Source: Pseudomonadota bacterium
GTDB taxonomy: Bacteria > Pseudomonadota > Gammaproteobacteria > CALCKW01
DNA: 64,000 nt
Direction: 5' to 3'
Assembly: GCA_039196715.1 (NCBI GenBank)
Contig: JBCCUP010000004.1
Span: 57,290-121,289 of the forward strand
Of the stretch, positions 37,095 through 45,948 are shown one piece after another. The notes below the pieces were generated by a model that had not been told where the DNA came from, searched no databases, and was given only the letters and a program-made list of their open reading frames with translations. How positions within the stretch are numbered: position 1 is the first letter of the stretch; each line of letters begins with the position of its first letter. The translations under genes were made by a program, and so were the position numbers.

Positions 37095-37790
37095 CTAGTC
37101 GGGCAGCGCCCAGTCGATCGCTGTTTGCCCGGTGTGCTCGAGATAGGCGTTGCAGCGTGAGAAGGGCTTGCTGCCGAGAAAGCCGCGGTAGGCTGACAGC
37201 GGAGAAGGGTGCGGGCTCTTGATCACGAGGTGACGCTGTTGGTCGATGAACTGGCCCTTCTTCTGCGCATAGCTGCCCCAGAGCATGAATACCAGGTGTT
37301 CACGCTGTTCCGCCAGCACCCGCACCACCACATCGGTGAACCGCTCCCACCCCTGCCCCTGGTGCGCCCCCGCGCGCCCGCGCTCGACGCTCAGCACGCT
37401 GTTCAGCAGGCAAACACCCTGGTCCGCCCAGTGCTGCAACTCGCCGTGTGCGGCGGGTGCGACGCCGAGGTCGCTCTGCAGTTCGTCGAAGATGTTGCGC
37501 AACGACGGGGGGATGTCGACGCCGCGCCGCACCGAGAAACTCAGGCCGTGAGCCTGACCGGGCCCGTGGTACGGATCCTGGCCGAGCACAACCACCCGCA
37601 CGCGGTCAAAGGCACACGCATTGAGCGCGTTGAACATCTCGGCGCCGGCCGGGTACACGGTCGCACCCGCGCGCTTGCGCTGGCGGAGGAACCCCGAGAG
37701 ATCGCGCATGTAGGGTTGCTCGAATTCCGCCCCGATATGCCGCAGCCAGCTCGCCTCGACCGGCGGAGCCTTCCGTTCTGTTACCTGCAC
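37095..37790 (-). CDS. ung: Uracil-DNA glycosylase
   Basis: Base-excision repair enzyme removing uracil. The catalytic water-activating motif is VVLGQDPYHGPGQAHGLSFSV, the uracil-binding loop is LLNSVLSV, and the DNA-intercalation loop is SPHPSPLSAYRGF. The GTG at 37790 gives 231 aa and has a GGGG site about 8 nt upstream. The longer open frame runs back into the divergent lptD region without homology. Confidence 0.95.
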   Translation of the reverse strand: MQVTERKAPPVEASWLRHIGAEFEQPYMRDLSGFLRQRKRAGATVYPAGAEMFNALNACAFDRVRVVVLGQDPYHGPGQAHGLSFSVRRGVDIPPSLRNIFDELQSDLGVAPAAHGELQHWADQGVCLLNSVLSVERGRAGAHQGQGWERFTDVVVRVLAEQREHLVFMLWGSYAQKKGQFIDQQRHLVIKSPHPSPLSAYRGFLGSKPFSRCNAYLEHTGQTAIDWALPD

Positions 37791-37941
37791 GTGTTGTCCC
37801 CGGTAGCTGCTACATTCTCGATGAATCCGCCACCATTCTGGCCAATCCGACTGGCTGAGATCAACGGTCCCGCGCGCGCGCCACGGGGCCCCGGCCTCGA
37901 CCCGGCCCTCGCCCACCACGGCGCTCACCACCGAGGACAGT

Positions 37942-40122
37942 TTGACCGTTCCCGCTCCGTTCGTCTCTCGGCTCGGCTTGCTGTGCCTGCTCTCGGTGCC
38001 GGCGCAGGCCGTGGCAATCGAATGTGTGGTGCCGGCGCCTGAGTTGCCGCCGGTGGCCTCGGGGCCAGCCGCTGGCACGACCACGCCCTTCAGCGCGACG
38101 GCCGACGCGCTGTCCGGCGAGCCCGAAGGGGTGCTGGCGCTCGAGGGCGACGTGCGGCTGCAGTACCAGGACACGGTGCTGCGCACCGAACGCGCGTTGT
38201 TGGATACGCAGACGCTGCGGGTCAGCAGCACCGGCAAAACCGCCATCCACACGCCCGGGCTTGTCGTCAGCGCCGACGGCTTCGACGCGCAACTCGACAA
38301 CGACGAGCTCAGCGTCTCCGGCGCCCGGTTCGAATTGCCAACCCCGACACGCTACTTGCGCGGTGAGTCCAAAACGCTGGTCGTGGGTGAGGACAAGCGC
38401 GTCGCACTGACCGACGCCAGCGTCACGAGCTGCCCGCCTGACCAACGCGTCTGGAACCTGCGCGCCTCGTCGATCGAGCTCGACCCCGACAACGACACCG
38501 GCACGGCACGCGACGTCCGCTTCGAGGTGGGCGGCGTGCCACTGATGTATCTGCCCTGGTTGAGCTGGCCGCTGAGCGACGCGCGCAAGACCGGCTTCCT
38601 CTACCCGCGAATCGGCAACTCCGACAACCGCGGTTTCGAACTGAGCGTGCCGTGGTACTGGAACATCCGACCGAACGTGGACGCGACCTTCACGCCACGG
38701 CTGATGAGCAAACGCGGCCTGCAACTGCGCAGCGAGTTTCGCTATCTGACGCGCTCTTCGAACTGGCAGTTGCGCTACGACATCCTCGACGACCGCGATT
38801 TCGGCGACGTCCGGCGCCATGTCGAGTTGAACCAGAAGGGGCGGCCCTTTGCCAACGTGCGCACCGAGGTCGCGTTCGGCGACGTCTCGGACCCGGACTA
38901 CCTCAAGGACCTCAGTGCCCGTGCCAGCATCGCCAACATCATCCACATCGACCGCAGGCTGGACGTGCATTACCAGCTTGACTCGCTGGCGGGCCTGCTG
39001 CGGGTGCAGAGCTACCAGACGCTCGACGACGACCTGGCGGCGGCGGATCGGCCCTACAGCCGCCTGCCCCAGTTACTGCTCGGCGGCACGCTCTGGGAGC
39101 CGCCCGGCCCGCTGCGCCTCACGCTTAACAGCGAGCTGGTCAACCTCAAGCGCGACGACTCCATCGACGCGGTGCGACTCGATCTGAGACCGCGGCTCGC
39201 CTACCAACAGGTGCGGCAGTGGGGCTTCTTCAGTGCGGCCGCGACGCTCGCTCACACCCGGTACTGGCTGCAGAACGCATCACCCGATCAGTCGACGCGA
39301 CTCGAACGCACGGTTCCGATCCTGTCGCTCGACGGCGGCGTGAAACTGCGTCGTCAGAACGCCGACGGCAGCAGCTCGACGCTGGAGCCGCGCGCGTTCT
39401 ACCTGTACGCGTCGCGGGTCGACCAGGATGACCTGCCGGTCTTCGACAGCGGCCTCAACGACTTCAGCTTCGACCAGCTGTTTCGTGAGAACCGTTTCTC
39501 CGGCCGCGACCGGATCGGGGACGCCAACCAACTCTCGCTGGCGTTGCGCAGCCGCCACACCGACAGCGCGGGACGCGAGGTCTGGCGCTACGGCGTTGGC
39601 AGCAGCTTCTATTTCGATAGCCGAACCGTGGGTCTGGACGACGACGACGCGGAACGCACGCGCTCGGACATCGTGGCCGAGGGTGTCTACAGTGGCATCC
39701 GAAACTGGCAACTGCGGGCGACCGCTCAACTCTCGCCGGACAACGGCGAACTCGAGCGCAGTGGCATCGATCTTCGCTACCGCAACGGCCACAGCCTGGT
39801 GAACCTGGGCCACCGGCTCGACAAAGGCCGTTTCGATCAAGCCGATCTCTCCTTCTCCCACCGCATTCGCAGCGACATGACCTTGCTCGGCCGCTGGCAG
39901 TACGCCCTGGACGACAACCGTTCGATCGAACAGTTTCTCGGGGTGAGTTGGGAGAGTTGCTGTTGGGCGTTTCGCGGCGGTGCACGCACGTACTTGAGCG
40001 AGGGCACGAACGACCTCAGCGAAGTGTCACTCGAGATCATTTTCAAGGGCCTCGGCGGCCTCGGCAACAGCGTGGGGCAGCAATTCGAACGTGCTATTCT
40101 TGGCTACCAAGATCCCTACTGA
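37942..40122 (+). CDS. lptD: LPS-assembly protein LptD
   Basis: Outer-membrane beta-barrel that inserts lipopolysaccharide at the cell surface with LptE. A signal peptide (about residues 1-24) and an OstA domain (about 60-165) precede the barrel. Cysteines C28, C164 and the adjacent pair C673-C674 reproduce the four-Cys pattern whose disulfides mature LptD. The TTG at 37942 is the start because a GAGGA site precedes it by about 5 nt and it yields the signal peptide. It has 726 aa. surA, encoding its folding chaperone, follows after 13 nt. Confidence 0.94.
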   Translation: MTVPAPFVSRLGLLCLLSVPAQAVAIECVVPAPELPPVASGPAAGTTTPFSATADALSGEPEGVLALEGDVRLQYQDTVLRTERALLDTQTLRVSSTGKTAIHTPGLVVSADGFDAQLDNDELSVSGARFELPTPTRYLRGESKTLVVGEDKRVALTDASVTSCPPDQRVWNLRASSIELDPDNDTGTARDVRFEVGGVPLMYLPWLSWPLSDARKTGFLYPRIGNSDNRGFELSVPWYWNIRPNVDATFTPRLMSKRGLQLRSEFRYLTRSSNWQLRYDILDDRDFGDVRRHVELNQKGRPFANVRTEVAFGDVSDPDYLKDLSARASIANIIHIDRRLDVHYQLDSLAGLLRVQSYQTLDDDLAAADRPYSRLPQLLLGGTLWEPPGPLRLTLNSELVNLKRDDSIDAVRLDLRPRLAYQQVRQWGFFSAAATLAHTRYWLQNASPDQSTRLERTVPILSLDGGVKLRRQNADGSSSTLEPRAFYLYASRVDQDDLPVFDSGLNDFSFDQLFRENRFSGRDRIGDANQLSLALRSRHTDSAGREVWRYGVGSSFYFDSRTVGLDDDDAERTRSDIVAEGVYSGIRNWQLRATAQLSPDNGELERSGIDLRYRNGHSLVNLGHRLDKGRFDQADLSFSHRIRSDMTLLGRWQYALDDNRSIEQFLGVSWESCCWAFRGGARTYLSEGTNDLSEVSLEIIFKGLGGLGNSVGQQFERAILGYQDPY

Positions 40123-40135
40123 GCTGCCCCCGACG

Positions 40136-41404
40136 ATGCGTGGCCGCGACTCTTTTTTCCTGGCGGTCGCCGTCACCGTCCTCCTGGCTCTGCAGCCCGC
40201 CGTGGCGGCGCTCGACCGCATCGTTGCGCTGGTCAATGAAGGCGTGATCACGGCGTCCGAACTGCGCTCGACCAGCCAGCAGATACGCGCACAAAACCCG
40301 CGCCTGCAAGGCGAATCGCTGCGCAAAGCCGCGCTCGAAGAATTGATTATGCGCTCACTTCAGGCGCAGGAGGCACAGCGGCTCGGCATCGCCGTCGACG
40401 AAGCCACACTCGACCGCGGCATGGAGCAGCTCGCGCGACAGAACAACCTGTCGCTGAGCGACTTTCGCCGCCAGGCCGAAGCCGAGGGCGTGACCTGGTC
40501 TTCGCTGCGCGAGAACATCCGAGGTGAACTCGTGCTGCAGCGCCTGCGCGAGCGCGTGATCCTCGCATCGATCGCGGTCAACGAAAACGAAATCGACGAG
40601 TACCTCGAGGACAACCGCTCCCTGATGTCCGCAACCCAGTTCGCTCTGGAGCGGTTCAGCATTCCGTTCCCGCGTACCGACACCGCGCGCAGCCGCGCCA
40701 CACTCGAACGTCAAGTGCGTCGGCTGGTCGGGCTGATCGAACGCAAGGCAACCACCGCGACGCTGGTGCAAACGCTGCGGCGCGAGAGCATCCCGTTCGA
40801 CAGCGGTGAGCTCGGTTGGCGCACCGCGGCACAACTGCCCTCACCGCTCAACACCCTGACCGCCGAGATGGCCGTCGGTGACAGCACACCGCCGTTGCCC
40901 GACGGCGCCGGTGTGCACGTGTTCCGCCTGACCGACGTGCGCGAGCAGAGCCAGGTCGAAATCACTCAGACGCTCGCCCGCCACCTGCTGCTCAAACCCA
41001 ACCCGGTTCGCGACGACGAGGCCACGCGCCTGCAGCTGCTGGAGTTCCGCGACCACCTCAGCCGCGGCGGATCATTCGATGAGCTCGCCAAGCGCCACTC
41101 CGAGGACTTCTCCAGCGCCGTGCTCGGCGGCGAGTTGCCGTGGTTCGGTCCCGGTGACATGGTTGAACCCTTTGAACAAGCCGCGGCCGCTCTGCCCATT
41201 GGCAGCCTCAGCGGGCCGGTGCGCTCGCAGTTCGGCTGGCACCTGATCGAAGTGCTCGACCGCCGCATCGAGGACGTCAGCGAGTCACGCCTGCGCGACG
41301 AAGCACGCGACCGCATCGCCCAGCGCAAACTCGCCGCCGAAACCGACCGCTACCTGAAACGCCTGCGGGACGAGGCCTACCTCGAATTTCCCGATGCCAG
41401 CTGA
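40136..41404 (+). CDS. surA: Periplasmic chaperone SurA
   Basis: Chaperone and peptidyl-prolyl isomerase for outer-membrane proteins including LptD. A signal peptide ends near residue 22 (QPAVA). The SurA N-domain follows (LDRIVALVNEGVITASELRS). A first, divergent parvulin domain spans about residues 165-270. A second, well-conserved one follows (GGSFDELAKRHSEDFSSAVLGGELPWFGPGDMV ... FGWHLIEVLDRR). The ATG at 40136 gives 422 aa. It lies between lptD and pdxA as usual. Confidence 0.94.
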   Translation: MRGRDSFFLAVAVTVLLALQPAVAALDRIVALVNEGVITASELRSTSQQIRAQNPRLQGESLRKAALEELIMRSLQAQEAQRLGIAVDEATLDRGMEQLARQNNLSLSDFRRQAEAEGVTWSSLRENIRGELVLQRLRERVILASIAVNENEIDEYLEDNRSLMSATQFALERFSIPFPRTDTARSRATLERQVRRLVGLIERKATTATLVQTLRRESIPFDSGELGWRTAAQLPSPLNTLTAEMAVGDSTPPLPDGAGVHVFRLTDVREQSQVEITQTLARHLLLKPNPVRDDEATRLQLLEFRDHLSRGGSFDELAKRHSEDFSSAVLGGELPWFGPGDMVEPFEQAAAALPIGSLSGPVRSQFGWHLIEVLDRRIEDVSESRLRDEARDRIAQRKLAAETDRYLKRLRDEAYLEFPDAS

Positions 41405-41419
41405 CCGCGTGGCGGCCCC

Positions 41420-42373
41420 GTGCGCATCGCGGTAACGCTTGGCGAACCCGCGGGCATCGGCCCGGACATCTGCCTCGCTCTGCCCGAGCGACGCGACTGT
41501 CAGCAGGTGCTGGTGGGCTCGCACAGCACGCTGGCGACGCGTGCCGAGTCGCTGGGACTGGCCTGCCCACCGTTGCGCTCGGTCGCACCCGAGGCCGCTG
41601 TCGTCGTGGAGCCGATCGACACGCCTCGGCCCGTAGCCGCGGGTCGCCTTGACCCGGTCAACGCCCGCGCCGTGCTCGACACCTTGGACCACGCCCTGCT
41701 CGGGTGTCGGCGCGGCGACTACGCCGCGATGGTGACCGCACCGGTGCACAAAGGCGTGATCAACGACGCAGGCGTCGCTTTCACCGGCCACACCGAATAC
41801 CTGGCCGAGGCCTGCGGTGCCGATCCGGTGATGCTGCTGGCGGCGGGCGACCTCCGGGTCGCGCTGGTCACCACCCACCTGCCGCTCGCCCGTGTCGCCG
41901 ACGCGATCACGGCCGCCGCGGTGCAGGCCGCCACCCGCACGCTGCACGACGCCTTGCGACGCCGCTACGGCATCCCCTCACCGCACATTCTGGTGCTCGG
42001 CCTGAACCCGCACGCCGGCGAGGGGGGACACCTCGGCCGCGAAGAGATCGAGGTCATCACACCCGCGCTGGAGGCACTGCGCGACGAGGGCTTGCGCCTG
42101 AGCGGGCCGCTGCCCGCCGACACCGCGTTCACGCCTCACCACTTGCCCGACGCGGACGCCGTGCTGGCGATGTACCACGACCAGGGCTTGCCGGTCCTGA
42201 AGTACGCCGGCTTCGGGCAGGCCGTGAACGTCACGCTCGGGTTGCCGATCATCCGTACCTCGGTAGACCACGGCACCGCCCTCGAGCTCGCCGGCACCGG
42301 CCGTGCGAACCACCTCAGCCTGGTCGCCGCGGTCGAAGAGGCATGCCGTCTGTCTCGGCACACCGCGCCGTGA
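41420..42373 (+). CDS. pdxA: 4-hydroxythreonine-4-phosphate dehydrogenase
   Basis: Vitamin B6 biosynthesis enzyme acting before PdxJ. The N-terminus RIAVTLGEPAGIGPDICLAL, the metal ligand region GHTEYLAEA, LNPHAGEGGHLGREE and YHDQGLPVLKY are diagnostic. It has 317 aa, slightly short of the usual 325-330. The GTG start at 41420 is 15 nt after surA. The stop overlaps the rsmA GTG (GTGA). Confidence 0.95.
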   Translation: MRIAVTLGEPAGIGPDICLALPERRDCQQVLVGSHSTLATRAESLGLACPPLRSVAPEAAVVVEPIDTPRPVAAGRLDPVNARAVLDTLDHALLGCRRGDYAAMVTAPVHKGVINDAGVAFTGHTEYLAEACGADPVMLLAAGDLRVALVTTHLPLARVADAITAAAVQAATRTLHDALRRRYGIPSPHILVLGLNPHAGEGGHLGREEIEVITPALEALRDEGLRLSGPLPADTAFTPHHLPDADAVLAMYHDQGLPVLKYAGFGQAVNVTLGLPIIRTSVDHGTALELAGTGRANHLSLVAAVEEACRLSRHTAP

Positions 42374-43185
42374 CCGAGCGTCCCGCACACCGCCCGCGCA
42401 AGCGCTTCGGTCAGCACTTTCTCACTGACACCGCAACGGTCAGCCGAATCGTGCGCCAGGTGCACCCGGCCGGGGGGCTGGCACTGGTCGAGATCGGCCC
42501 GGGCCTCGGCGCGTTGACGCTGCCTTTGCTGCGGGCGTGCAAGACGCTGCATGCCCTCGAGCTCGACCGCGATCTGGTACCCAGACTGGCGCGCGCTGCG
42601 GCGGACATCGGGGATTTGACGGTTCACCAGGGAGACGCCCTTGCCTTCGACTTCACGGCGTTGTCGCAGTCCCTCGAAACCCCCTTGCGTCTGGTGGGCA
42701 ACCTGCCCTACAACATCTCGACCCCCCTGCTCTTCCACGTGTGCGAACACAAGGCCGTGGTCGAAAGCATGCACTTCATGCTGCAGAAGGAGGTGGTCGA
42801 TCGCATGGCCGCGGCGCCGGGCAGCAAGGCCTATGGTCGCCTGAGCGTCATGCTGCGCTACCACTGCGGGGTCGTGCCGCGTTTCGACGTGCCACCCACG
42901 GCCTTCGACCCGCCGCCACGGGTCGACTCGGCCGTCGTGTCCCTGGTGCCGCACGCCACGCCGCCCTTCGACGTCGGTTCGCTCGATGTCTTCCACACCG
43001 TGGTGTCCACCGCGTTCAACGCCCGACGCAAGACCCTGCGCAACGCGCTATCGGGATTGCTCGACGACGAACACATCGCGGCTGCCGGCGTGGACCCCCG
43101 ATCGCGTGCAGAACGGATCACACCGGACGGCTATGCTGCACTATCGCGACAACTCGGTGCGCTCCAGCGAGCGCAGCGCGGGTGA
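42370..43185 (+). CDS. rsmA: 16S rRNA dimethyladenosine transferase
   Basis: KsgA, which dimethylates A1518 and A1519 of 16S rRNA in late 30S assembly. RKRFGQHFLTD, the SAM loop VEIGPGLGALT, the catalytic NLPYNIS and the later VDSAVVSL and NARRKTLRNAL are present. The GTG at 42370 gives 271 aa and overlaps the pdxA stop. The open frame extends far upstream inside pdxA as a spurious frame. apaG follows after 78 nt. Confidence 0.96.
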   Translation: MTERPAHRPRKRFGQHFLTDTATVSRIVRQVHPAGGLALVEIGPGLGALTLPLLRACKTLHALELDRDLVPRLARAAADIGDLTVHQGDALAFDFTALSQSLETPLRLVGNLPYNISTPLLFHVCEHKAVVESMHFMLQKEVVDRMAAAPGSKAYGRLSVMLRYHCGVVPRFDVPPTAFDPPPRVDSAVVSLVPHATPPFDVGSLDVFHTVVSTAFNARRKTLRNALSGLLDDEHIAAAGVDPRSRAERITPDGYAALSRQLGALQRAQRG

Positions 43186-43263
43186 ACGTGTGCACAGGCT
43201 CGCACCGGCCTGTGGGATGCCCTAGGATTCACCCACTGCCCCGCGTCCCAGAGCACCCCCCCC

Positions 43264-43647
43264 ATGAGCGAAGACTTGAGTCAAGGTATTGACGTTCAGG
43301 TCGAGGCGCACTTTCTCGAATCCGAGTCAGACCCTCGCAGCGAACGCTACGTCTTCGCCTACACGGTGACCATTCGAAACGTCGGTGTCACTGCGGCCAA
43401 GTTGATCAAACGGCACTGGAAGATCGTCGACGGCAACGGCAAGATTTCCTACGTCGACGGCGAAGGCGTCGTTGGTGAAACGCCACACCTCAAGCCCGGG
43501 GAAGGCTTTCAATACACCAGCGGCACCATGCTCGAAACCGACATGGGCACGCTCGGTGGGCGCTACCTTATGGTGACGGACGAGGGCGCGACCTTCGACG
43601 CCGTGATCCCCGATTGCCTGCTGAGCGCGCCGCGCACCTTGCATTGA
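43264..43647 (+). CDS. apaG: ApaG protein (DUF525)
   Basis: Small fibronectin-like beta-sandwich protein of 127 aa. The run YVFAYTVTIRNVGVTAAKLIKRHWKIVDGNGK followed by VDGEGVVGETPHLKPGEGFQYTSGTMLETDMGTLGGRY is the ApaG signature. The function is not settled. It sits in the conserved rsmA-apaG-apaH order. Confidence 0.96.
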   Translation: MSEDLSQGIDVQVEAHFLESESDPRSERYVFAYTVTIRNVGVTAAKLIKRHWKIVDGNGKISYVDGEGVVGETPHLKPGEGFQYTSGTMLETDMGTLGGRYLMVTDEGATFDAVIPDCLLSAPRTLH

Positions 43648-43675
43648 CCCGTGTGCATCGCGGGGCGGACGCAAC

Positions 43676-44494
43676 GTGACTGACTGGGCGATCGGCGACT
43701 TGCACGGCTGTCTCGACGAGTTCAACGCCTTGTGCGAACGCATCGCCTTGGATACCACGCGGGACACGCTCTGGTTGACCGGCGACCTGGTCAACCGCGG
43801 CCCACGGTGTCTCGACACCCTGCGCCGGATCCACGCGCTCAGCCAGCTCATGGGCGATCGCCTGCGCGTGGTGTTGGGCAACCATGACCTCCACCTGCTC
43901 GCCTGCTGGTCGGGGCTGCGTCACCCGGGCCCGGGTGACACCCTGGCGTCGATCCTCGACGCGCCGGATGTCGATCAACTCTGCGACTGGCTGCGCCGAC
44001 AGCCACTGATCCACCGGGAATCGGACGCGGTGCTGGTGCACGCCGGGTTGTTCCCCGGCCTGTCATTCGCCGACAACCTGGCGATGGCCAACGCGCTCCA
44101 CCGGGGCCTCAGCGGCGACGATGCCAGGCACGCGCTCGAGGAGGTCTACCGGCGACCCGCCGAGTGCCAACCACCGACAGACACCCGGCAGGCGGTGCAC
44201 TTCGCCGCGGCGTCACTGACCCGCATGCGGTGCCTGAACACCGACGGCAGTTTGAATTTTAAGGAAAAAGGCGCACCGGATTCGTTACCGGTCGGTGTGA
44301 CACCCTGGTACGCCGCTGCCTCAGCCGCTTTTGCAGACGTGCACATACACACCGGGCATTGGGCGGCGCTGGGGTATGGCGTGTATGGGCCGGTGGTCGC
44401 GCTCGACGGTGGCTGTGTCTGGGGGGGCGAACTCGTCGCTGTGAACCGCCGGTTGCCGCACCGGCCAGTGCGGGTGCAGCGCGGAGAGGTGTGA
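43676..44494 (+). CDS. apaH: Diadenosine tetraphosphatase
   Basis: Symmetrical Ap4A hydrolase (also removes Np4 RNA caps) of the PPP phosphatase family. The motifs are GDLHGCLDEF, TGDLVNRGP, LGNHDLHLL and VHAGLFPG, with the late histidine in IHTGHWAALG. It has 272 aa. The start is a GTG at 43676. A hairpin lies at its stop codon, beyond which csrA is convergent. Confidence 0.96.
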   Translation: MTDWAIGDLHGCLDEFNALCERIALDTTRDTLWLTGDLVNRGPRCLDTLRRIHALSQLMGDRLRVVLGNHDLHLLACWSGLRHPGPGDTLASILDAPDVDQLCDWLRRQPLIHRESDAVLVHAGLFPGLSFADNLAMANALHRGLSGDDARHALEEVYRRPAECQPPTDTRQAVHFAAASLTRMRCLNTDGSLNFKEKGAPDSLPVGVTPWYAAASAAFADVHIHTGHWAALGYGVYGPVVALDGGCVWGGELVAVNRRLPHRPVRVQRGEV

Positions 44495-44506
44495 GATGCA
44501 CACCTC
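44486..44506. terminator. Hairpin between apaH and csrA
   Basis: A perfect 8-bp stem GAGGTGTG/CACACCTC with a 5-nt loop overlaps the apaH stop codon and lies between convergent apaH and csrA. It has no U tract on either side, so termination is only suggested by position. Confidence 0.3.
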
Positions 44507-44528
44507 ACGTGCACGCTCGTTATCCGCG

Positions 44529-44714
44529 CTACCGAGGTGTGTCGGGGTCGTCCGCTTGCTGCGGTTTCTCACACACCTCTTGACGGTGGACCGCCACATC
44601 CCTGGGTGCTTCTATACCAAGCTTGGCATGTTTGCCACGCGCGTCGACGACCCGCACCACGAATTGATCGCCGATGATGACCGATTCTCCCACCTTGCGC
44701 GTCAGGATCAGCAT
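44529..44714 (-). CDS. csrA: Carbon storage regulator CsrA
   Basis: Homodimeric RNA-binding protein that controls translation of metabolic, motility and biofilm genes by binding GGA motifs. MLILTRKVGESVIIGD at the N-terminus, the strand KLGIEAPRDVAVHRQEV with the RNA-binding R at the VHR element, and a 61-aa length are typical. The ATG at 44714 is set by the family N-terminus. The tRNA-Glu gene lies 150 nt upstream on the same strand. Confidence 0.95.
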   Translation of the reverse strand: MLILTRKVGESVIIGDQFVVRVVDARGKHAKLGIEAPRDVAVHRQEVCEKPQQADDPDTPR

Positions 44715-44866
44715 GTCAGCGTCTCGAGCCTCCCGTGCCGCCAGCCGAAGCTCGGCCACACCGCTGTCGCGAGGGCAGTGCCGACGCGTGTGACGGGGTT
44801 GACAATCGTTTGCGGTTCGCCGGCCTAATGGCTGTTCGGCCAACGCATCCCCCACGGGCGGAGAGA

Positions 44867-44942
44867 TGGCGTCCCCACGGGGATTCGAACCCCGGTCGCC
44901 GCCGTGAAAGGGCGGTGTCCTAGGCCTCTAGACGATGGGGAC
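44867..44942 (-). tRNA. tRNA-Glu(UUC)
   Basis: The minus strand reads a full cloverleaf: acceptor GTCCCCA pairing with TGGGGAC, D arm, anticodon stem CCGCC/GGCGG around CTTTCAC (anticodon TTC), T arm with GGTTCGAATCC, then G and an encoded CCA. The length is 76 nt including CCA. Confidence 0.97.
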
Positions 44943-44976
44943 GAGGCCGCGAAGCGGTCGCTTCGGCAAGCCGAGA

Positions 44977-45005
44977 ATAATAGGGCCCCTTGTTGACCGT
45001 GTCAA
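44977..45005 (-). promoter_or_regulatory. Near-consensus sigma-70 promoter of tRNA-Glu
   Basis: TTGACA (45005-45000) and TATTAT (44982-44977) are exactly 17 bp apart on the minus strand. The predicted start is about 28 nt upstream of the mature tRNA 5' end. This is the best promoter seen in the window. Confidence 0.85.
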
Positions 45006-45030
45006 TGCCACTACCGCCTTTCCGGTCGAC

Positions 45031-45948
45031 TCAGGCAGTGACCCCTTCACGCAGCCGCGCGGGCTGCGGCGCTGCAACACATTCGACGCAGTTGCGGCCG
45101 CGCCGTTTGGCTTCGTACAAGGCGGTGTCGGCGCGCTCGAACAGGGTTTCGAGCACGCAGTTTTCTCCCACCTCCGTGGCACCGATGGTCACGCTCAACG
45201 TCAGACCGTCGATCTCGCTTTGCAGGCGACTGACACTGGCCCGGATACGCTCGGCCACGTCGACCGCAGCGCCGAGGCGCGTCGACGGCAGACACACCAC
45301 GAACTCATCGCCGCCGTAGCGGTAGACCAGGTCCGTGCTGCGCAGGCAGCTGCGGATGGTGTTGGCGATCTTCACCAGAATGCTGTCACCGACCAGGTGA
45401 CCGTGGGTGTCGTTGATGGTCTTGAAGTGGTCGAGATCGATCACCAGCAGCGACAGCGACGCCCGGTGGCGTTGTGCCAGGCTGATCTCGCGCGGCAACG
45501 CCTGCTCGAGGCTCGCGCGGTTCATCACTTGCGTCAGCGGGTCCTGAAAGGCCGAACGCAGGGCCTTTTGGTAGTGACCTGCGTTGCGCAACGGGTGCGC
45601 AACGCACGGCAGCAGATTGCGCACGTGACGCGCCTCTTCGGGGCTGAACGGCGAGCTGCGAGACAGGGTCAGGGTGCCGAGCAACTGCCCGCCAAGGCGA
45701 ACGCTGAAGTCGGCGCGGTGCTGACCCGGGTTGCCAAAGCTGAAATCCATGCTCAGTTCAGGTCGGACGAAACGCAGTCCGCTCATCGGCACGTCCCGCC
45801 GAACGTCGTCGTAGAACCGACTGACGATCTCCTTGATATCGAGGGTCTGGCCGAGGGATTCGCTGAGCTTGAGCTTGCGAAGTGTCCATGCAGTGGCGTG
45901 TTGAGTCGGCTTGTGCGTAACCACGGTTGATTTCCTTTGAACGGTCAT
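45031..45948 (-). CDS. Diguanylate cyclase with GAF-like N-terminus
   Basis: Predicted cyclic di-GMP synthase of 305 aa. The C-terminal GGDEF domain begins at DPLTQVMNR and holds LLVIDLDHFKTINDTHGH and the active site GGDEF. An inhibitory I-site RSTD lies five residues before GGDEF, so product inhibition is expected. The first 140 residues look like a GAF sensor (FSVRLGGQLLGTLTLSRSSPFSPEEARHVRNLL). No membrane segment is present. It is expressed from an unusually AT-rich upstream region and ends near the tRNA-Glu promoter. Confidence 0.9.
   Translation of the reverse strand: MTVQRKSTVVTHKPTQHATAWTLRKLKLSESLGQTLDIKEIVSRFYDDVRRDVPMSGLRFVRPELSMDFSFGNPGQHRADFSVRLGGQLLGTLTLSRSSPFSPEEARHVRNLLPCVAHPLRNAGHYQKALRSAFQDPLTQVMNRASLEQALPREISLAQRHRASLSLLVIDLDHFKTINDTHGHLVGDSILVKIANTIRSCLRSTDLVYRYGGDEFVVCLPSTRLGAAVDVAERIRASVSRLQSEIDGLTLSVTIGATEVGENCVLETLFERADTALYEAKRRGRNCVECVAAPQPARLREGVTA

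Noticed and set aside
41704..42369. Upstream extension of the rsmA frame through pdxA
   Set aside because: Arginine/histidine-rich shadow of pdxA; RsmA homology begins right after the GTG at 42370.
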